64,000 nt of DNA from Ochotona curzoniae (GCF_017591425.1 NW_024464918.1:23216001-23280000); one strand, 5' to 3'; shown: positions 25,885 to 37,641, counted from the first letter of the stretch. Numbers and translations are program-made. The notes: a model not told the origin generated them from the letters alone.

Positions 25885-26845
25885 GGAAGAAAGGATTGGG
25901 AACTTCAAAATGAAGCGTTCTCTCTCTCTTAAATTAAAACAAAATAGGAGACAAAAATATAAGGAAGGATAATTTCCTGCTACATTTGTTGCTTTAAGCT
26001 GGCAAGATAAACAATGCAAGTGGTTCATCTGCAGCTTCTGGAGGCAGCCGTAACAGTGGTAGCTGCAGGTTTCTGTAGTCCAGCAACCAGACGACTGTAG
26101 TGCCAATGGAGGCTTCCTGGTGTTGACCAGTAGTTGAGAAGGGGGTGTTCAGAACTCAGTTCTCCAGGGGGTGAGCAGCTTACTCCTCTCTCTCCTGATT
26201 GGGACACACACTATTCTAAAGTTTTAGGGGAGTCATCCCTACCTGCCCAATCTGGATCCCATGTCTCCAACCCTCCCAGTATTTTTATGAGTGCTTAATA
26301 CCTGTGTTAAATTACTTTGTGCTTCAAAATTCTGCTGTGTGTGTGTGTGTGTGTGTGTGTTTCCTTACTAAATCATTTTAGCATGTAAGGAAATGCTGTA
26401 TCCAAGAATATAAACAAAGGTAGTATAGTTAGGAGGAGAGAGAATTCTATGCTTCATTAGATAAAAACTGCTCCAGAACATAGAACTAGAGCGAAGGATT
26501 CTTAGGTTACATATTTCTAATAGAGTTGACAAAGCATAATACTACAAAGCCAAGTTCACATTCACTCTCTTTCCACTTTTAAACCTATGAGTTGCACTTG
26601 TGATTGCGGTAAGTGCTTAACTTAATTGGTTTGCATCCATGCCAGGACCTTTGGGATGCCACTTACATAACTCATCCACAGGAGCCTGTCTTGCCAATAA
26701 AAATACTTGCAGAAGGCTCTCACTCAATAGCCACATTAAACAGAGAATCTGTGCTTTGTAACTACTACTTACCTACTCCAAGTCTTGGCGTGAAAAGAGC
26801 CATCAGCAAAGGAATGGTAGTAGTTTACATGTATTCCTGATCTAC
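25885..26845. other. Unassigned intergenic DNA with (TG)n
   Basis: A (TG)n microsatellite lies at 26336-26361. Otherwise no feature recognised. Confidence 0.6.
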
Positions 26846-26849
26846 AGTG

Positions 26850-27040
26850 TGGCAGGTATTTGTGCTATTACTTTACATTATTTTCTGTAGCAGGTAAGTA
26901 CAATTATTGTCTGCATAACCAAGAAACACAGATTCAGACACCTGCTCAAGGGCATGCAACCAGCGGGTGACAGAGCCTTGACACCAACCCAAGCGGTCTC
27001 TTACTATAACACAAGGCCTCTTCCAGTCACAGATCAGAGC
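26850..27040 (-). repeat. MIR
   Basis: ACACAGATTCAGACACCTGCTCAAGG region and CAACCAGCGGGTGACAGAGCC match the antisense MIR core, with an A/T-rich start. Confidence 0.65.
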
Positions 27041-27359
27041 GTATCACTTCAACTCTTTCTACCAGGGGAAACTGCACAAAATTCTCTCTGCAGTAAGCTC
27101 AGGTATGAACAAATGAACAGATATATAAGGAGTGATGGCTTCCTTTAAGACCAGTGTCTCTGCCTTGGGTCATGCCGGGCCAGCTGTGTCAGGGTGCACC
27201 TGCTTCCAGGTGCCCATTGAAAACTTTCCTTCTGAAGGCTGTACATACAGGGAACAGACAGGACTAGTCAGAGCACAAACATGGGGGCACAGAGAAAGAG
27301 AAAGACCTTACTAGAAAATGGTTAGACCTCAGCCATCTCATGAAAAATTAACATCAGAG

Positions 27360-27690
27360 TAAACAGCAGGCTCCCTAATTAGACGGCCCTCTTTCTTCTA
27401 CCCACCGTTTTTACAGATTCCCATTTCTCCTCGAAATAGGACTTCATGAAGGCGAGCATCTTTTTAAAATTCTGCACTACAGAGAGCCAGACTAAGATGG
27501 TTCTGTCGAAATTACAAAACACTATACTTTCAAATAGCTGCTCAATTATTTATGGACTTTACACTGTCCAAATGCTGGGCTCTTTGGGTAGACAATATCT
27601 TGGTTTCCCTCCTATCTCTTTTGTTATGACATTCAGTAAATGGAGAGATATTGCTCTTCTTAATAATTTATAAAATAATAATCCACATTA
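27360..27690. promoter_or_regulatory. Candidate noncoding element
   Basis: Unique AT-rich block with CCCTAATTAGACGG, CTCAATTATTTATGG and CTTAATAATTTATAAAATAA; no transposon signature. Function not shown. Confidence 0.25.
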
Positions 27691-27694
27691 AGGA

Positions 27695-28585
27695 TCAAGC
27701 TCCTTTGATAGGCCTGGGGTTTCAAATCTGGTAGTCAACACAGCGAGATGCTCAAAACCCCCTTGCAGTTAAGTGATTGGTTCCGACTTACCCAGCTTGA
27801 CTTTTCAGTGTTTGCTTCTTTCTCGGCTCCACTTTGTCTCCTTCCTAGAACTAGCCCCTTGCCCCACATGCATTCTTGAACTGTGAACCCTGCTTACTGT
27901 CACTCCCTAGCATCTGACCAGATGATTCGTCCTTCACTGAAGTATGGCCTCTGAGAGCCAAAGAGTTGGACAACATGTTTTCAGTCATGTGCTTGACATT
28001 TTTAGAATTTTCCATGACTTTGGCAAGGATCTTTTTTCTTCACCTGTTTTTTAAGGAAAAGGAAGAAAGGAATGAAGGAAGAAGGAGAGGAGGAAGGTAG
28101 AAAGAAGGAAAGGAAGAAGGGAGGAAGGGAGGCAGAGAGGGATGTTTATTTAGGATGGAGGGGAATGGGCTTGGGTGTGTTCTTCCTGGGATGTGCATGT
28201 GTTTCCTCACAGATCCATGAGAATTCTGCAACAATTACAAAAATGACTGATGTAAACAAGCACCCACTTCTCAAAGCAAGTGCCTCAAGAGTACGAACAT
28301 ACCACTTCCACACTGTTCCCTAATGGAGGCTAGTGAGGCACAGTGTTCAGCCACGAATTATTGACACAACATTTACAACCCTCACCCAGGACACAGAGCA
28401 AGGCCCGGAAGGTACTCAAGCAAACAATACGACATGGGTGCTAAGTGTTGTACCAGGGCAGGTACACAATGTTTTGGGAGGACATAAGATAAGACTTGTT
28501 GGGAAAGATGCACAACAAACTGATACCAACTCTGGGTGCATGGAAAGATACAAGGAGAAATTCTCACTGTATGCCAATGTGGACC
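27695..28585. other. Unassigned intergenic DNA with a GGAA/GAAGG tract
   Basis: A purine-rich GGAAGAAGG tract covers about 28055-28140. No gene seen. Confidence 0.55.
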
Positions 28586-28589
28586 TCCT

Positions 28590-28626
28590 CTTATTTTGTT
28601 TTGTTTTGTTTTGTTTCGTTTCGTTT
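28590..28626. repeat. (TTTTG)n microsatellite
   Basis: Pentamer TTTTG repeats drifting to TTTCG, directly abutting the tail of the minus-strand SINE. Confidence 0.9.
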
Positions 28627-28627
28627 A

Positions 28628-28945
28628 ATTTGTCTTATTTTTATTGGAAAGACAGATCAGGTTTACAAAGGGGAGAGACAGTAAGACCTACACACTGATT
28701 CACTCCCCAAATGGCCTCAGTGGCTGGAGCTGAGCCAATCCAAACCCAGGAGTTTCTTCTAGGTCTGCTACATGGGTACAAGGTCCCAAGGCTTTGGGCC
28801 ATCCTCCACTGCTTTCTCAGGCCACAAGCAGGGAGCTGGAGGGAAGTAGAGCAACCAGGAAACAAATCGGCACCCATATGGGATCCTGGTGTGTGCAAGA
28901 TCAGGATTAAGCCACTGGGCCCACTAGCTGGGGAACCCTCCTCTG
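28628..28945 (-). mobile_element. CSINE
   Basis: TTATTTTTATTGGAAAGAC through CACCCATATGGGATCCTGG to the end of the 5' region. Confidence 0.88.
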
Positions 28946-29021
28946 TTTTTGAATCACATAAATGCAGCAAATAAATACAACACACCTAAAACTTACAAAG
29001 TCTTTCAAATAGGTACATTTT

Positions 29022-29342
29022 TAAGGGTCAAGGCATTTATTTGGTGGTGAAGCCACCACTTGCAACACCCACATCCCATATCAGCATGCCTGGGTTCAAG
29101 CCCTAGATCAGCTTCTCATCTTAGCTTCTTGCTGATGCGCATCCTGGGAGGGAGCAGGTGATGGTGCAAACAGCTGGGTCCCTGTCACCCACCAGGGAAG
29201 CCAGGACTGAGCTCTTGGTACCCAGCTGTATCGTGGCCCAGCCCCAACCCCATTTCAGGATTTGGGGGAGGTAATCAGTGCATGTGAGCTGGCATGCTCT
29301 CTCTCTCTCTCTGCCTTTCAAATAAGTAAATACTGTTAAAGG
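29022..29342 (+). mobile_element. Older CSINE
   Basis: GGTGAAGCCACCACTTGCAAC 5' variant, typical of an older subfamily, and TTTCAAATAAGTAAATAC tail with a (CT)n just before it. Confidence 0.8.
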
Positions 29343-29344
29343 AC

Positions 29345-29515
29345 ATGTTTTTCAGGAAGTTGAGGGCCTTGAAGAGTGACAGCCCGGGAGGAGGGGGACC
29401 AGAGGCAGGCAGGCTCCTGATGAGACAGCTGCACATGTGTGATCGGGTGGTGGTGCCTGAACACAGCAGAGGCAGGCATGGCGGGAGGGCAGGGACTCCA
29501 GGACACTTTGCAGGG
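29345..29515. other. Unassigned
   Basis: GC-moderate unique sequence; nothing recognised. Confidence 0.4.
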
Positions 29516-29519
29516 TGAT

Positions 29520-29720
29520 TCTACTCTATCTTGGACTTCACTACATGCCAGGTATGTATATACGTACGTCATTCAATCCTGCCTGCCAGCATAGTTATCC
29601 CATTTCACAGATGGAAAAAACTAACTAACCCTCCAAGAGGTTACATGACTGGCCAAAATCATAGAGGTAAATCGTTGAGCCAGGATTCAGTTCGCTGCCC
29701 CGTGCCATGCTAAGGACTTT
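29520..29720 (-). repeat. MIR
   Basis: TTATCCCATTTCACAGATGG, AGAGGTTACATGACTGGCC and GAGCCAGGATTCAG: antisense MIR core. Confidence 0.8.
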
Positions 29721-29724
29721 GATA

Positions 29725-30140
29725 ACACCAGAGCAAGTGACCAGATCTGGGGGCTACCTGCTGTGGTTACATATAAAGGGAGGGAATCTCAGAGAAATCA
29801 CAGGTGGTTGGGGCAGCTCTGGAAGACCCTGCAAGCTCTGGACATCACAGATGGCTCAGGGTGAGGAACTCAGTCTCTGGCTGAACTCGGGGCACTTCTC
29901 GACGGGAGGATGGATCCAAGGCCTTGAGACTGACTCAACCATCGGGGAAAGCCCTGACTTTCCCAAAAGCTACCAAGACCAGTGACCCCTGTAAGACTCA
30001 ACTCTCCTCTCCCTTCCTTCAGGGAGGGACTCATTCACTGAGGAGTGGGGAAGCCAAGGCAAGATGCACGTCTCCCTCCCTCCCCAGTGGGAAGTGCTAG
30101 AAAGGGGGCTCCCTGGGGCGCCGTTTAGCTGGAATGGGCT
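29725..30140. other. Unassigned intergenic DNA
   Basis: No feature recognised. Confidence 0.4.
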
Positions 30141-30149
30141 CCATATTTT

Positions 30150-30310
30150 CCTCTCCCATCTCCCTGCAGTATCAAGTGTGTGACTATTGATTTCTCCCCT
30201 GCATTTGTTTTTGTTATCCATTATTTATGGGATCATTTTTCCATCCTTCGTGCATGAAGGCAAATTTTGTGTAAAAATCAATTGAGTGAGCGCCGCCGAC
30301 GGCTTGGTGC
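30150..30310. promoter_or_regulatory. Candidate noncoding element
   Basis: Unique AT-rich block (CTATTGATTTCTCC, CCATTATTTATGGG, AAATCAATTGAGTGAGC) ending in a small CpG cluster. Composition suggests conserved noncoding DNA; untested. Confidence 0.3.
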
Positions 30311-30589
30311 GTTTGCTTGGCTTTCATCTCCGAGGCCCCAGATCTCAGGAGATGCCAAGCAGGATATTAGGGGGCACACCAGGATGGGAAGGGGAGGTGA
30401 GAAACCTGTCCTAGCAGATGCAACCGGTCTCACTCTGCTAAGCTGGCCTGAAGGTCCAGGTAGGAACTCTTGTCTTCCTGCAGTGAGCTCAGCTCTGCTT
30501 CCCTCGCCCATTGGCTGGGCTGCAGTCAGACAAGAGGGGAGCCCCAGCTGCCTGCAGACCCTCTTCCACTTCCTCTTAGTTTATTTCCA

Positions 30590-30642
30590 TGTAGAAATAC
30601 TCTTTCTCCATATCTCTTCTCTCCCTGCAAATCTACCTTTCT
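30590..30642 (+). mobile_element. CSINE tail fragment, host of a nested SINE
   Basis: CTCTTCTCTCCCTGCAAATC resumes at 30982 as AGTAAAAATAAATCTTAAAA, so one plus-strand SINE tail is split by the minus-strand copy at 30643-30966. Confidence 0.7.
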
Positions 30643-30966
30643 TTTTTTTTTTTATTTTATCTTTATTGCAAAGTCAGATATACAGAGAGGAGAGACAGAG
30701 AGGAAGATCTTCATACAAGGATTCACTCCCCAAGTGACTGCAATGGCCAGTGCTGTGCCAATCCGAACCCAGGAACCAGGAACTTCTTCCAGGTCTCCCA
30801 CATGGGTGCAGGGTCCCAAGGCTTTGGGCCATCCTCAACTGCTTTCCCAGGCTACAAGCAGGGAGTTACATGGGAAACGGGGCTGCTCGGATTAGAACTG
30901 GTGCCCATATGGGATCCCAGGGCTTGCAAGGCGAGGACCTTAGCCGTTAGGGCACCATGCCAGGCC
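30643..30966 (-). mobile_element. CSINE, full length, nested
   Basis: Complete minus copy. A perfect 15-bp target duplication (CAAATCTACCTTTCT) lies at 30628-30642 and 30967-30981. Confidence 0.95.
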
Positions 30967-31007
30967 CAAATCTACCTTTCTAGTAAAAATAAATCTTAAA
31001 AAAAAAA

Positions 31008-31318
31008 ATGGAGCTAGCACAATGTCTCAACAGGCTAAGCACCAGGATCCCATATGAGTGCCAGTTCTCGTCCCAGCTGTTCCACCTCCCATCCAGCTCC
31101 CTGCCTATCGCCTGGGAAAGCAGTGGAGGACAGCCCAAAGCCTTGGGACCTGCACCCACATAGGATACCTGGAGGAAGCTCCTGGCTCCTGGCTTCAGAT
31201 AGGTTCAGCTCTGGCCATTGTGTCCTTTTGGGGAATGAACCAGCGGATAGAATATGTTTCGGTCTGTCTTCTCTCTGCAAAACTAGCTTTCTAATAATTA
31301 GATATAAATCTTTAAACA
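31008..31318 (+). mobile_element. CSINE
   Basis: GCTAGCACAATGTCTCAACAGG 5' end (split here as GCTAGCACAATG / TCTCAACAGG), GGATCCCATATGAGTGCC body; diverged tail with AAACAAACAAAC. Confidence 0.85.
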
Positions 31319-31319
31319 A

Positions 31320-31808
31320 ACAAACAAGATAGTATTGAGGTCACCCTGAAGAATCTGACATGAGTGACATTCAACAAGCACCTGCTGGATCTGAGGATGA
31401 GCCCATCACATGCATTCTTATCAGCATACCTTGCAAGGTAACTTGGGTATAAGGACAATAGTGGAGTGTATGGTATCAGCAAGTCATGGTTAAATCCCTG
31501 TCTGGCCCCTTCTAGCTGTGTGGCATTTATCGTACATGCTATTTGCCTCTCTGCACTGTAGGTTTCTCACTTGGCTCTCCCATATGGCATGCTGACCTTC
31601 CAAGTGGCAGGTGAGCCTCTTATACCACACATCTACCTTTGGCCAGGGCTTTAAGGATGTGAAGTCAGGTGGTTTGCTAGTGGGGAGCTCTGTGGTCCAC
31701 GGAAGTTTTTATAAGTGAAAACTCAGGATGACTAAATTGAGATTCAACTTCGGTTGTGTCTAACATTGAGGTCACGCTTCAGAATCAACCATGGGGGCCC
31801 ATGTGACC
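31320..31808. other. Unassigned intergenic DNA
   Basis: No feature recognised. Confidence 0.4.
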
Positions 31809-31811
31809 CAA

Positions 31812-32020
31812 AAAGCAGGTGAGCGAGGAGCTTTCCCTGGGTCTCCCATGCGGGTGCAGGGTCCCAAGGCTTTGGGCCATTTTCTACTGCTTTCCCAGGC
31901 CACAAACAGGGAGGTGGGTGGGAGGCAGGGCAGCAGGCAGCTGGCGCCCATATGGGATGCTGGTGCTTGAATGTGGAAGATTGGTCAATTGAGGATTAGT
32001 CAACTGAGCCATCATGTTGG
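31812..32020 (-). mobile_element. CSINE, partial
   Basis: GGGTCTCCCATGCGGGTGCAG through GCGCCCATATGGGATGCTGG; the tail half is missing. Confidence 0.85.
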
Positions 32021-32021
32021 C

Positions 32022-32080
32022 CCCATCTCTCTAAAGCTGTCTCTGTAGCTCTACCCTTCAAATAAATGAATTCAATTGTA
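32022..32080 (+). mobile_element. CSINE 3' tail fragment
   Basis: TGTAGCTCTACCCTTCAAAT then AAATGAATTC: the 3' end of a plus-strand copy abutting the minus-strand one. Confidence 0.6.
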
Positions 32081-32289
32081 AAGAGACAGCACAGTTCTGC
32101 AGTTAAAACAGCAAAAACAAAATCAGAAAACTTCTTTGAAAATATCCCACAATCATTTTACTTGCCCAGTTTACTTGCCCAGATACTCACACTGCTTATG
32201 GTAAGACAATATTATTTAAGTTAGATAAACAGGCCACAATTTGATACACATCTACTTTGCTCACTGATTTTTAAAAAAAAATAAACAAT

Positions 32290-32597
32290 GTTTTAAAGAT
32301 TTATTTTTTTTTTATTGGAAAGGCAGATATACAGAGAGACGGAGATAAAGGGAAAAAGATCTTCCATCCACTGTTTCACTCCCCAAGTGGCCGCAACAGC
32401 TGAGCTTATCAGAGACCAGCAGCCAGAGCTTCATCCGGGTCTCCAGTGCAGGCTCAGGTTTTCCAAGCCTTGGGCCTTCTTCTGCTTTTCCAGGGAGCTG
32501 GGTGGGAAGCGAGGCCACCAGGAATAAAATTGCCCATATGGGATCCTGGCATGTGCAAGGCGAGGACTTTAGCCACTAGGCTACTGCGCCAAGCCCA
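32290..32597 (-). mobile_element. CSINE
   Basis: TTTTAAAGATTTATTTTTTTT tail, CACTCCCCAAGTGGCCGC body, ACTGCGCCAAGCCC end. CTCACTGATTT/CTTACTGATTC on the two flanks is a possible target duplication. Confidence 0.9.
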
Positions 32598-32720
32598 CTT
32601 ACTGATTCTAACATCGCAATCCTTTCATGGCCTTTACAATATTTGTCTCATGTGTGTGCCACCCACAAACTTTCTGAATGTCTGTATACTTGTTTAAATG
32701 TTTATAAAACAATCTTCTTT

Positions 32721-32792
32721 AAATATAATCCCTTTTTAAAGATTTATTTTTATTATTTTTTTATTGGAAAGGAAATATAATCCCTTTTTAAA
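32721..32792 (-). mobile_element. Minimal 32-bp SINE-tail insertion with 20-bp target duplication
   Basis: A 20-bp direct repeat (32721-32740 and 32773-32792, identical) flanks only 32 bp (32741-32772). Read on the minus strand, this is the last bases of the CSINE: CCTTTCCAATAAA plus an A/T-rich tail. It is an extremely 5'-truncated retroposition event. Confidence 0.85.
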
Positions 32793-33575
32793 TATGGTTT
32801 CAACTGGGTAACAACGGCGATTAAATAACAGGCTTAATCCTGTCATGCATACACCACTGTGCAGGTGTTGCTATAGACATAGATGTGTCTTTCCATGAAC
32901 CCACCGAATTATTCATCCATTACCCTACTACAAGACAGAAGACACTTTGGGATTTACTGGTCTGCCCTGCTCTCTGCCCTGCCCTGCCATTAGCCACACT
33001 TGGCTTTGACTTAAATGAAATAATTTTTAAGTTCAGTCTATCAGTTGCATTTGCCACATTTCAAGTGTTGAGTTGCCACGTGCAGCTGCTAGCAGCTACC
33101 ATGCCAGGAAGTGCAAACAGAATATTCCAGTGATCTCTCATGATGCAGCACTTCCCACAATCTTTTCAAATGACTCTGCATGAATGCCTCCCTCTATCCA
33201 CCAACCCTTTCTCCCCACCCCCTCACATACACACACATACACACACACACAGGGATTTCCTTATAGTTCTTCCAGCAAGCCTGAAGGGGCAAAGCCAACA
33301 CTCTGTTTTCACCTCATCTCACTAGAGCCCACCCTGCTCCAGGTGCTCATCTTCCCCCTTGGCAACCACAGGCTGATGCTGAGCAACATCTGTACCTCTC
33401 CAAGAGCGGGGCCCTGGCCTTCTGACACCTCAACCTTCAGATGCTGTTGCTCCATTGCCTTCCATTTCTCTCATTTACATGATATCTGATAGCTTTGACT
33501 TGGCAGTCTCAAAACTGAGTGATCTCAGAGTTTCATTCAGTTGATTTCCAACTTTGATGTTTCTTCTTATTGCTT
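32793..33575. other. Unassigned intergenic DNA with (CA)n
   Basis: A short (CA)n/(CATACA) microsatellite lies at 33224-33251. No gene seen. Confidence 0.6.
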
Positions 33576-33576
33576 T

Positions 33577-33780
33577 ATTTTCGTCTTATTTGAAAGGCAG
33601 AGGAAAGAGCAAAAAGGAGTGAAGGAAGGAGAGGAGGAGAGAGATCTTTTAGATGCTGGATCACTGCCCAAATGCCTACAATAATCAATACTGTGGCAGG
33701 CAGAAGCCAGGAGCCCAGAGTTCAATTTGGGTCTCCCACAGGGCTGCCAGGGACCCAAGTACTTGAGCCATCATCGGTGT
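33577..33780 (-). mobile_element. Older CSINE
   Basis: GTCTTATTTGAAAGGCAGAGG tail side through GGGTCTCCCACAGGGCTGCC; diverged and 5'-truncated. Confidence 0.75.
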
Positions 33781-34004
33781 CTGAGATCCAGGGACAACTC
33801 TGGCTCTGAACTCCAGCTTCCCACTCATGTGGGCCCTGGCAAGCAGGGGTGATGCTTCAGGAATTGAGTCCCTGCCACCTGCAAGGACTCACCCTAGCCC
33901 AATCACTGCAGGCCTTTGGAGAGCAAACCAGCAGAGGGGAATGTTAGCTGTCTGCTTGTCTGTGTCTGTCTCTAGACAAAGACACTAAAAAAAAAAAAAA
34001 AAAA
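33781..34004 (+). mobile_element. Older CSINE
   Basis: CTCATGTGGGCCCTGGCAAGC, GGAGAGCAAACCAGCAGAGG and an A18 tail. It abuts the minus-strand copy at 33577-33780 head to head. Confidence 0.65.
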
Positions 34005-34427
34005 GAGCTACTATATGCTGTGACACCCACAATAACTAAGCATGAAAATGTGGTGATAAGTACACTTGTACCTGAAAACGCCATTCCTCTTCCCACTTTT
34101 AGTACATTGATCATGGGCAGCCAGACTTGCATCCTTCAGGCAGGTTAACAGTCACCTCCGGGAATCTAACCAATCCAAAAAGAAAGAAAAAAGCCACTAT
34201 CATTAGGGGATCCTGATAAAAAGACCCAAAAAGATCACCCAAATTGAAAAATCAAAGTAAACAAACCTAATTCATCAGAGCAGACCTTCTAACCATTTTT
34301 TAAACTCAGCTGAAATGCCTAACAAAACAGACACTGCAGACCAAAAAAAAAAAAAAAAAAAGACATTTTGAAAAAAAGGGCCTGGAAGGAAACAGATTCT
34401 CAGGGGAGAAGAAAGGTAAAACCTACT

Positions 34428-34720
34428 GTTGGGCTGGCATTGTGGTTTAACAGGTAAAACCACCACTTGCAACAACATATGTTGAGTGCCACCGAAATCC
34501 CAGCAGCTCTGCTTCAGAACCAGCTTCCTGCGAATGTTCCTGCTTGGGTTCTGCCATCCACGTGGGAAATCCTGACAGAGTTACTGGCTTCTGCTTTTGG
34601 CCTGGCCCAACTTCAGTTGTTTCAACCAGGTGGGGATTAAACCAGTCAACTAAAGATCTTTCTCTGTCTCTTCCTCTCTCTGTCATTTCACGTTTCAAAT
34701 AAATAAGTTTTAAAGAAAAG
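34428..34720 (+). mobile_element. Older CSINE
   Basis: GGGCTGGCATTGTGGTTTAAC 5' end, CACCACTTGCAACAACATATG variant body, CAAATAAATAAGTTTTAAAG tail. Confidence 0.85.
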
Positions 34721-34828
34721 AAAGAATCTATGGACAATATTCTCAGAGATATAACTATAGAAATAATACCCCTGGAACAACAGAAGGATTCTTTCCTGAA
34801 TTATGGAGCCAAAAGATCAGTTGGAATT

Positions 34829-35165
34829 TTTTTTTTATTTGAAAGGCAGAGTTACAGAGAGGGAGAGGTAGAGAAAGAGAGAGAAAAGAGAGAGAGAGAG
34901 AGAGAACAGACAAAATCTTCCAATCACTTGTTTACTTCCCAAATGGCCATAACAGCCAGAGCAGGACCACAGAGAAGACAGGAGCCAGGAACTTCTTTCA
35001 GGTCTCCCATATGGGTACAGGGTACCAAGGCTTTGGGCCGTCCTCCACTGCTTTCCCAGCCCACAAGTAGGGAGCTGGATGGGAAGTGGAGCTGCTGGAG
35101 CCCATATGGGATCCCAGCACATTCAAGGTGAAGACTTTAGCTGCTAGGTCACAGCGCCAGGCCCT
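34829..35165 (-). mobile_element. CSINE
   Basis: TTTTATTTGAAAGGCAGAG, an expanded (GA)n at 34875-34910, GGTCTCCCATATGGGTACAG body, ACAGCGCCAGGCCC end. Confidence 0.9.
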
Positions 35166-35358
35166 ATTTACAACTCTATTCAAATAAATTAACCTTTTAA
35201 AAGTTTCTACAGGAATCTCAGCACAATCTTAAAGGAAAAAAAAATAGTTTTGGAACGAAAAGCTTAAAATCATTCAACAGCTTCCCAAACATTCTGACAG
35301 TATGTGATCAGGGAAAAGGAGACAGAAGGGGAAAGAACAAGAAAGGAAAAAAAAAAAA

Positions 35359-35665
35359 AAAAACAGGGCAGGTACTGTGGCATACAGGGTAACACTGCAG
35401 CCTGCAGAGGCATACCCCATACAGGCACCTGCACACATCCCAGCTACGCCACTAGTAGCTCCCGGCCAAGAGCCTGGGAAAAGCAGTGAAAGACGGCCCA
35501 AGTACTTAGGCCACTGCACCCACGCAGGAGATGAAGCAGCTTCGGCCTAGCCCAGCCCTGGTCATTGCGGCCATTTGGGGAATGCCCCAGTGGATGGGAT
35601 ATCTCCCTCTTCCTCTCTTTCCCTCTCCCTCTCCAATTCTGCCTACCAAACAATTTTTTTTTTTA
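35359..35665 (+). mobile_element. CSINE
   Basis: CAGGGCAGGTACTGTGGC 5' end, (CCTCT)-rich 3' region and a T-run at the end where the A tail is expected; diverged. Confidence 0.75.
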
Positions 35666-35669
35666 ATGG

Positions 35670-36485
35670 AAAAAGGATGACGGAGACCCTCAAGTCCTAC
35701 TGGAGGGCAAAAGGCCCTGAAGGCCCTCTTTCCAGTCTCAGTTCTACAGAACCACGTGCAAAGGACAGTTCCCAAATGATGCTCTCATTCTCCTTTAAGT
35801 CTCTAGTGGCTCCTGACGCTAACATTGATGTTAATGAAGTGCTTTCTCTCAAGAGTTTCCTGACCAGCAGGTCCCGGCCACTACCAAGCAGGAGAGGTGA
35901 TGGTGTTCAGCCACAGCAAGAACCACTGGAAACAGTCTGATCACGCATGTTTATTTATTGTAATGCAAGCACAAACTTAAGCTAAGAAAGGGGAAGGCAG
36001 GAGGGCATCTCTTGACAGTCCTCCCACCCAGCAACGGCACTATAACTGGCTAGAAAGCATGTCTATCTCTCTGGACCCTCCAATCATGTCATAGGTCACG
36101 TGCAACACTCACAGCTGGCAGACAGGCTGTGGGTCACATATACCAGATAGGCTGGCAGGTAACATGAGCCTCACCTGACTTCTCAGAGTTGCTTATCAAG
36201 GAAGTCCCAGCACAGCTCATCCAAGGCCAGCGAAGAGAGACTGGGGTGCGGCCCATCTCTCTCACTTGTACGACCAGTGGTCAGGCCAGGTTGAGGTCTC
36301 TGTAAGCTGAAACCACTGTCAGGGGGATTCCCAGGGACACAGTGTGCCGCATGCCCATGACCTCCCACATAAGCCCAGCAGGCAGAGATTCAGGGTGATC
36401 TCCCACAGTGTTCAAGCTCTCCTAACCTAGTTAGTTCATGCAGCAATAGAGCCAGATATTTTCACAAATACTTTAATTATATATG
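35670..36485. other. Unassigned intergenic DNA
   Basis: No feature recognised; a 121-codon ORF here has no recognisable domain. Confidence 0.4.
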
Positions 36486-36489
36486 TTAG

Positions 36490-36640
36490 GGATCCAGCAT
36501 AATAGCTCAATGGCTAAAATCTTTGCCTTGGATGTGCTGGGATCCCATGTGGGTGCTGATGTGTGTCCTGGCTGCTCCACTTCCCTTCCAGCTCCCTGCC
36601 TGTGGCCTGAGACTTTGGGACCCTGCACCTGAAGAACCTG
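36490..36640 (+). mobile_element. CSINE, 3'-truncated
   Basis: ATAATAGCTCAATGGCTAAA 5' end through GGGACCCTGCACCTG; the 3' half is missing. Confidence 0.8.
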
Positions 36641-36644
36641 GGTG

Positions 36645-37258
36645 TTTTCTGCCTTTGGTGATTCTGCCTTAATTGCTTGGCTGGGGGCTGTGTGAACTCC
36701 AGGCCTGACAGTCTATGTGACACCCGGGGGCAGGACGCCTGGCAGGTCACATAGGCAGACCACTCCTCAGGAAGGAGGTCCCTGGTGTTTGATAAGATCC
36801 ACCGCCCAAAACTAACATCAGGTGTTAAAGCATATCAAAGCCTACACACAGATGCTCATACAATCTCTGAAGTGGAAGCTTCAGGGATCATCTGGTCAAC
36901 CCTCTCCTTTCACTGATGAAGAGATAGCCAGAAGAGGGGAGTCCCCAGCTCAAATCTCAACTCTGGCTGATGTCAAAATTGATCACAAAAGTTTTAGCTT
37001 GGATTATAAGCTCCATGTGGTACTTTCTTCGCTGCATCATGCTGTCTCCTGAGACATTATCGATTTGAAAAATAAGTTGCCAAAGCCATTTGGAATCTTT
37101 CTTGGCCATGGGTGCATGGAATAATGGCACTTTATTTTTGCCTTCAGTAAAAGTTCTTCCCAACTTTCTAAACTGGTTTCAGTGTTTACGCTGTATTTAA
37201 TCATCCATTTGAATAGTACGCAGGTCTTTAGGGGGCAGGTGTTATGGTATGGCACATA
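36645..37258. other. Unassigned intergenic DNA
   Basis: 36940-37220 is unique and AT-rich, without a repeat signature. No gene seen. Confidence 0.4.
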
Positions 37259-37261
37259 AGA

Positions 37262-37524
37262 CACCACTTGGGGAACTGCTATTGTGGTTAAGCCATCGCC
37301 TGCAATGCCACTTTCCATATAAGAGTGCCTGGGTTCCCCACAGTGCTTGCATCTTGGGCAGGCAGCAGTTGGGGTTCAGTTCTTGGGTCCCTGCCATGCA
37401 CGTGAAAGAACTGGATAGAATTCCATGTCCTGTCTACAGCTTGGCTGAATCCCGGATATCGCTAGCATTTGGGGACTGAATCAATATATGAAAGACTTCT
37501 CTCTTTCTCTGGCAGTCTACCTTC

Positions 37525-37528
<4 letters not shown>
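37262..37528 (+). mobile_element. Older CSINE
   Basis: GCTATTGTGGTTAAGCCATC 5' end and CTTTCTCTGGCAGTCTACC 3' part, running into a (GA)n tract at 37529-37556 and a purine-rich stretch to about 37630. Confidence 0.75.
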
Positions 37529-37556
<28 letters not shown>

Positions 37557-37630
37557 TTAAGGGAGAGGGAGAGATAGAGAGAGGAGGAAGAGGAGAGGAG
37601 AGGGAAGGGGAGGAGAAGGGAGGGAAGGCA
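37529..37630. repeat. (GA)n microsatellite and purine tract
   Basis: Perfect GA repeats followed by GGGAGA/GGAGG-rich purine sequence, between two SINEs. Confidence 0.9.
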
Positions 37631-37641
37631 GAAATATTGTC

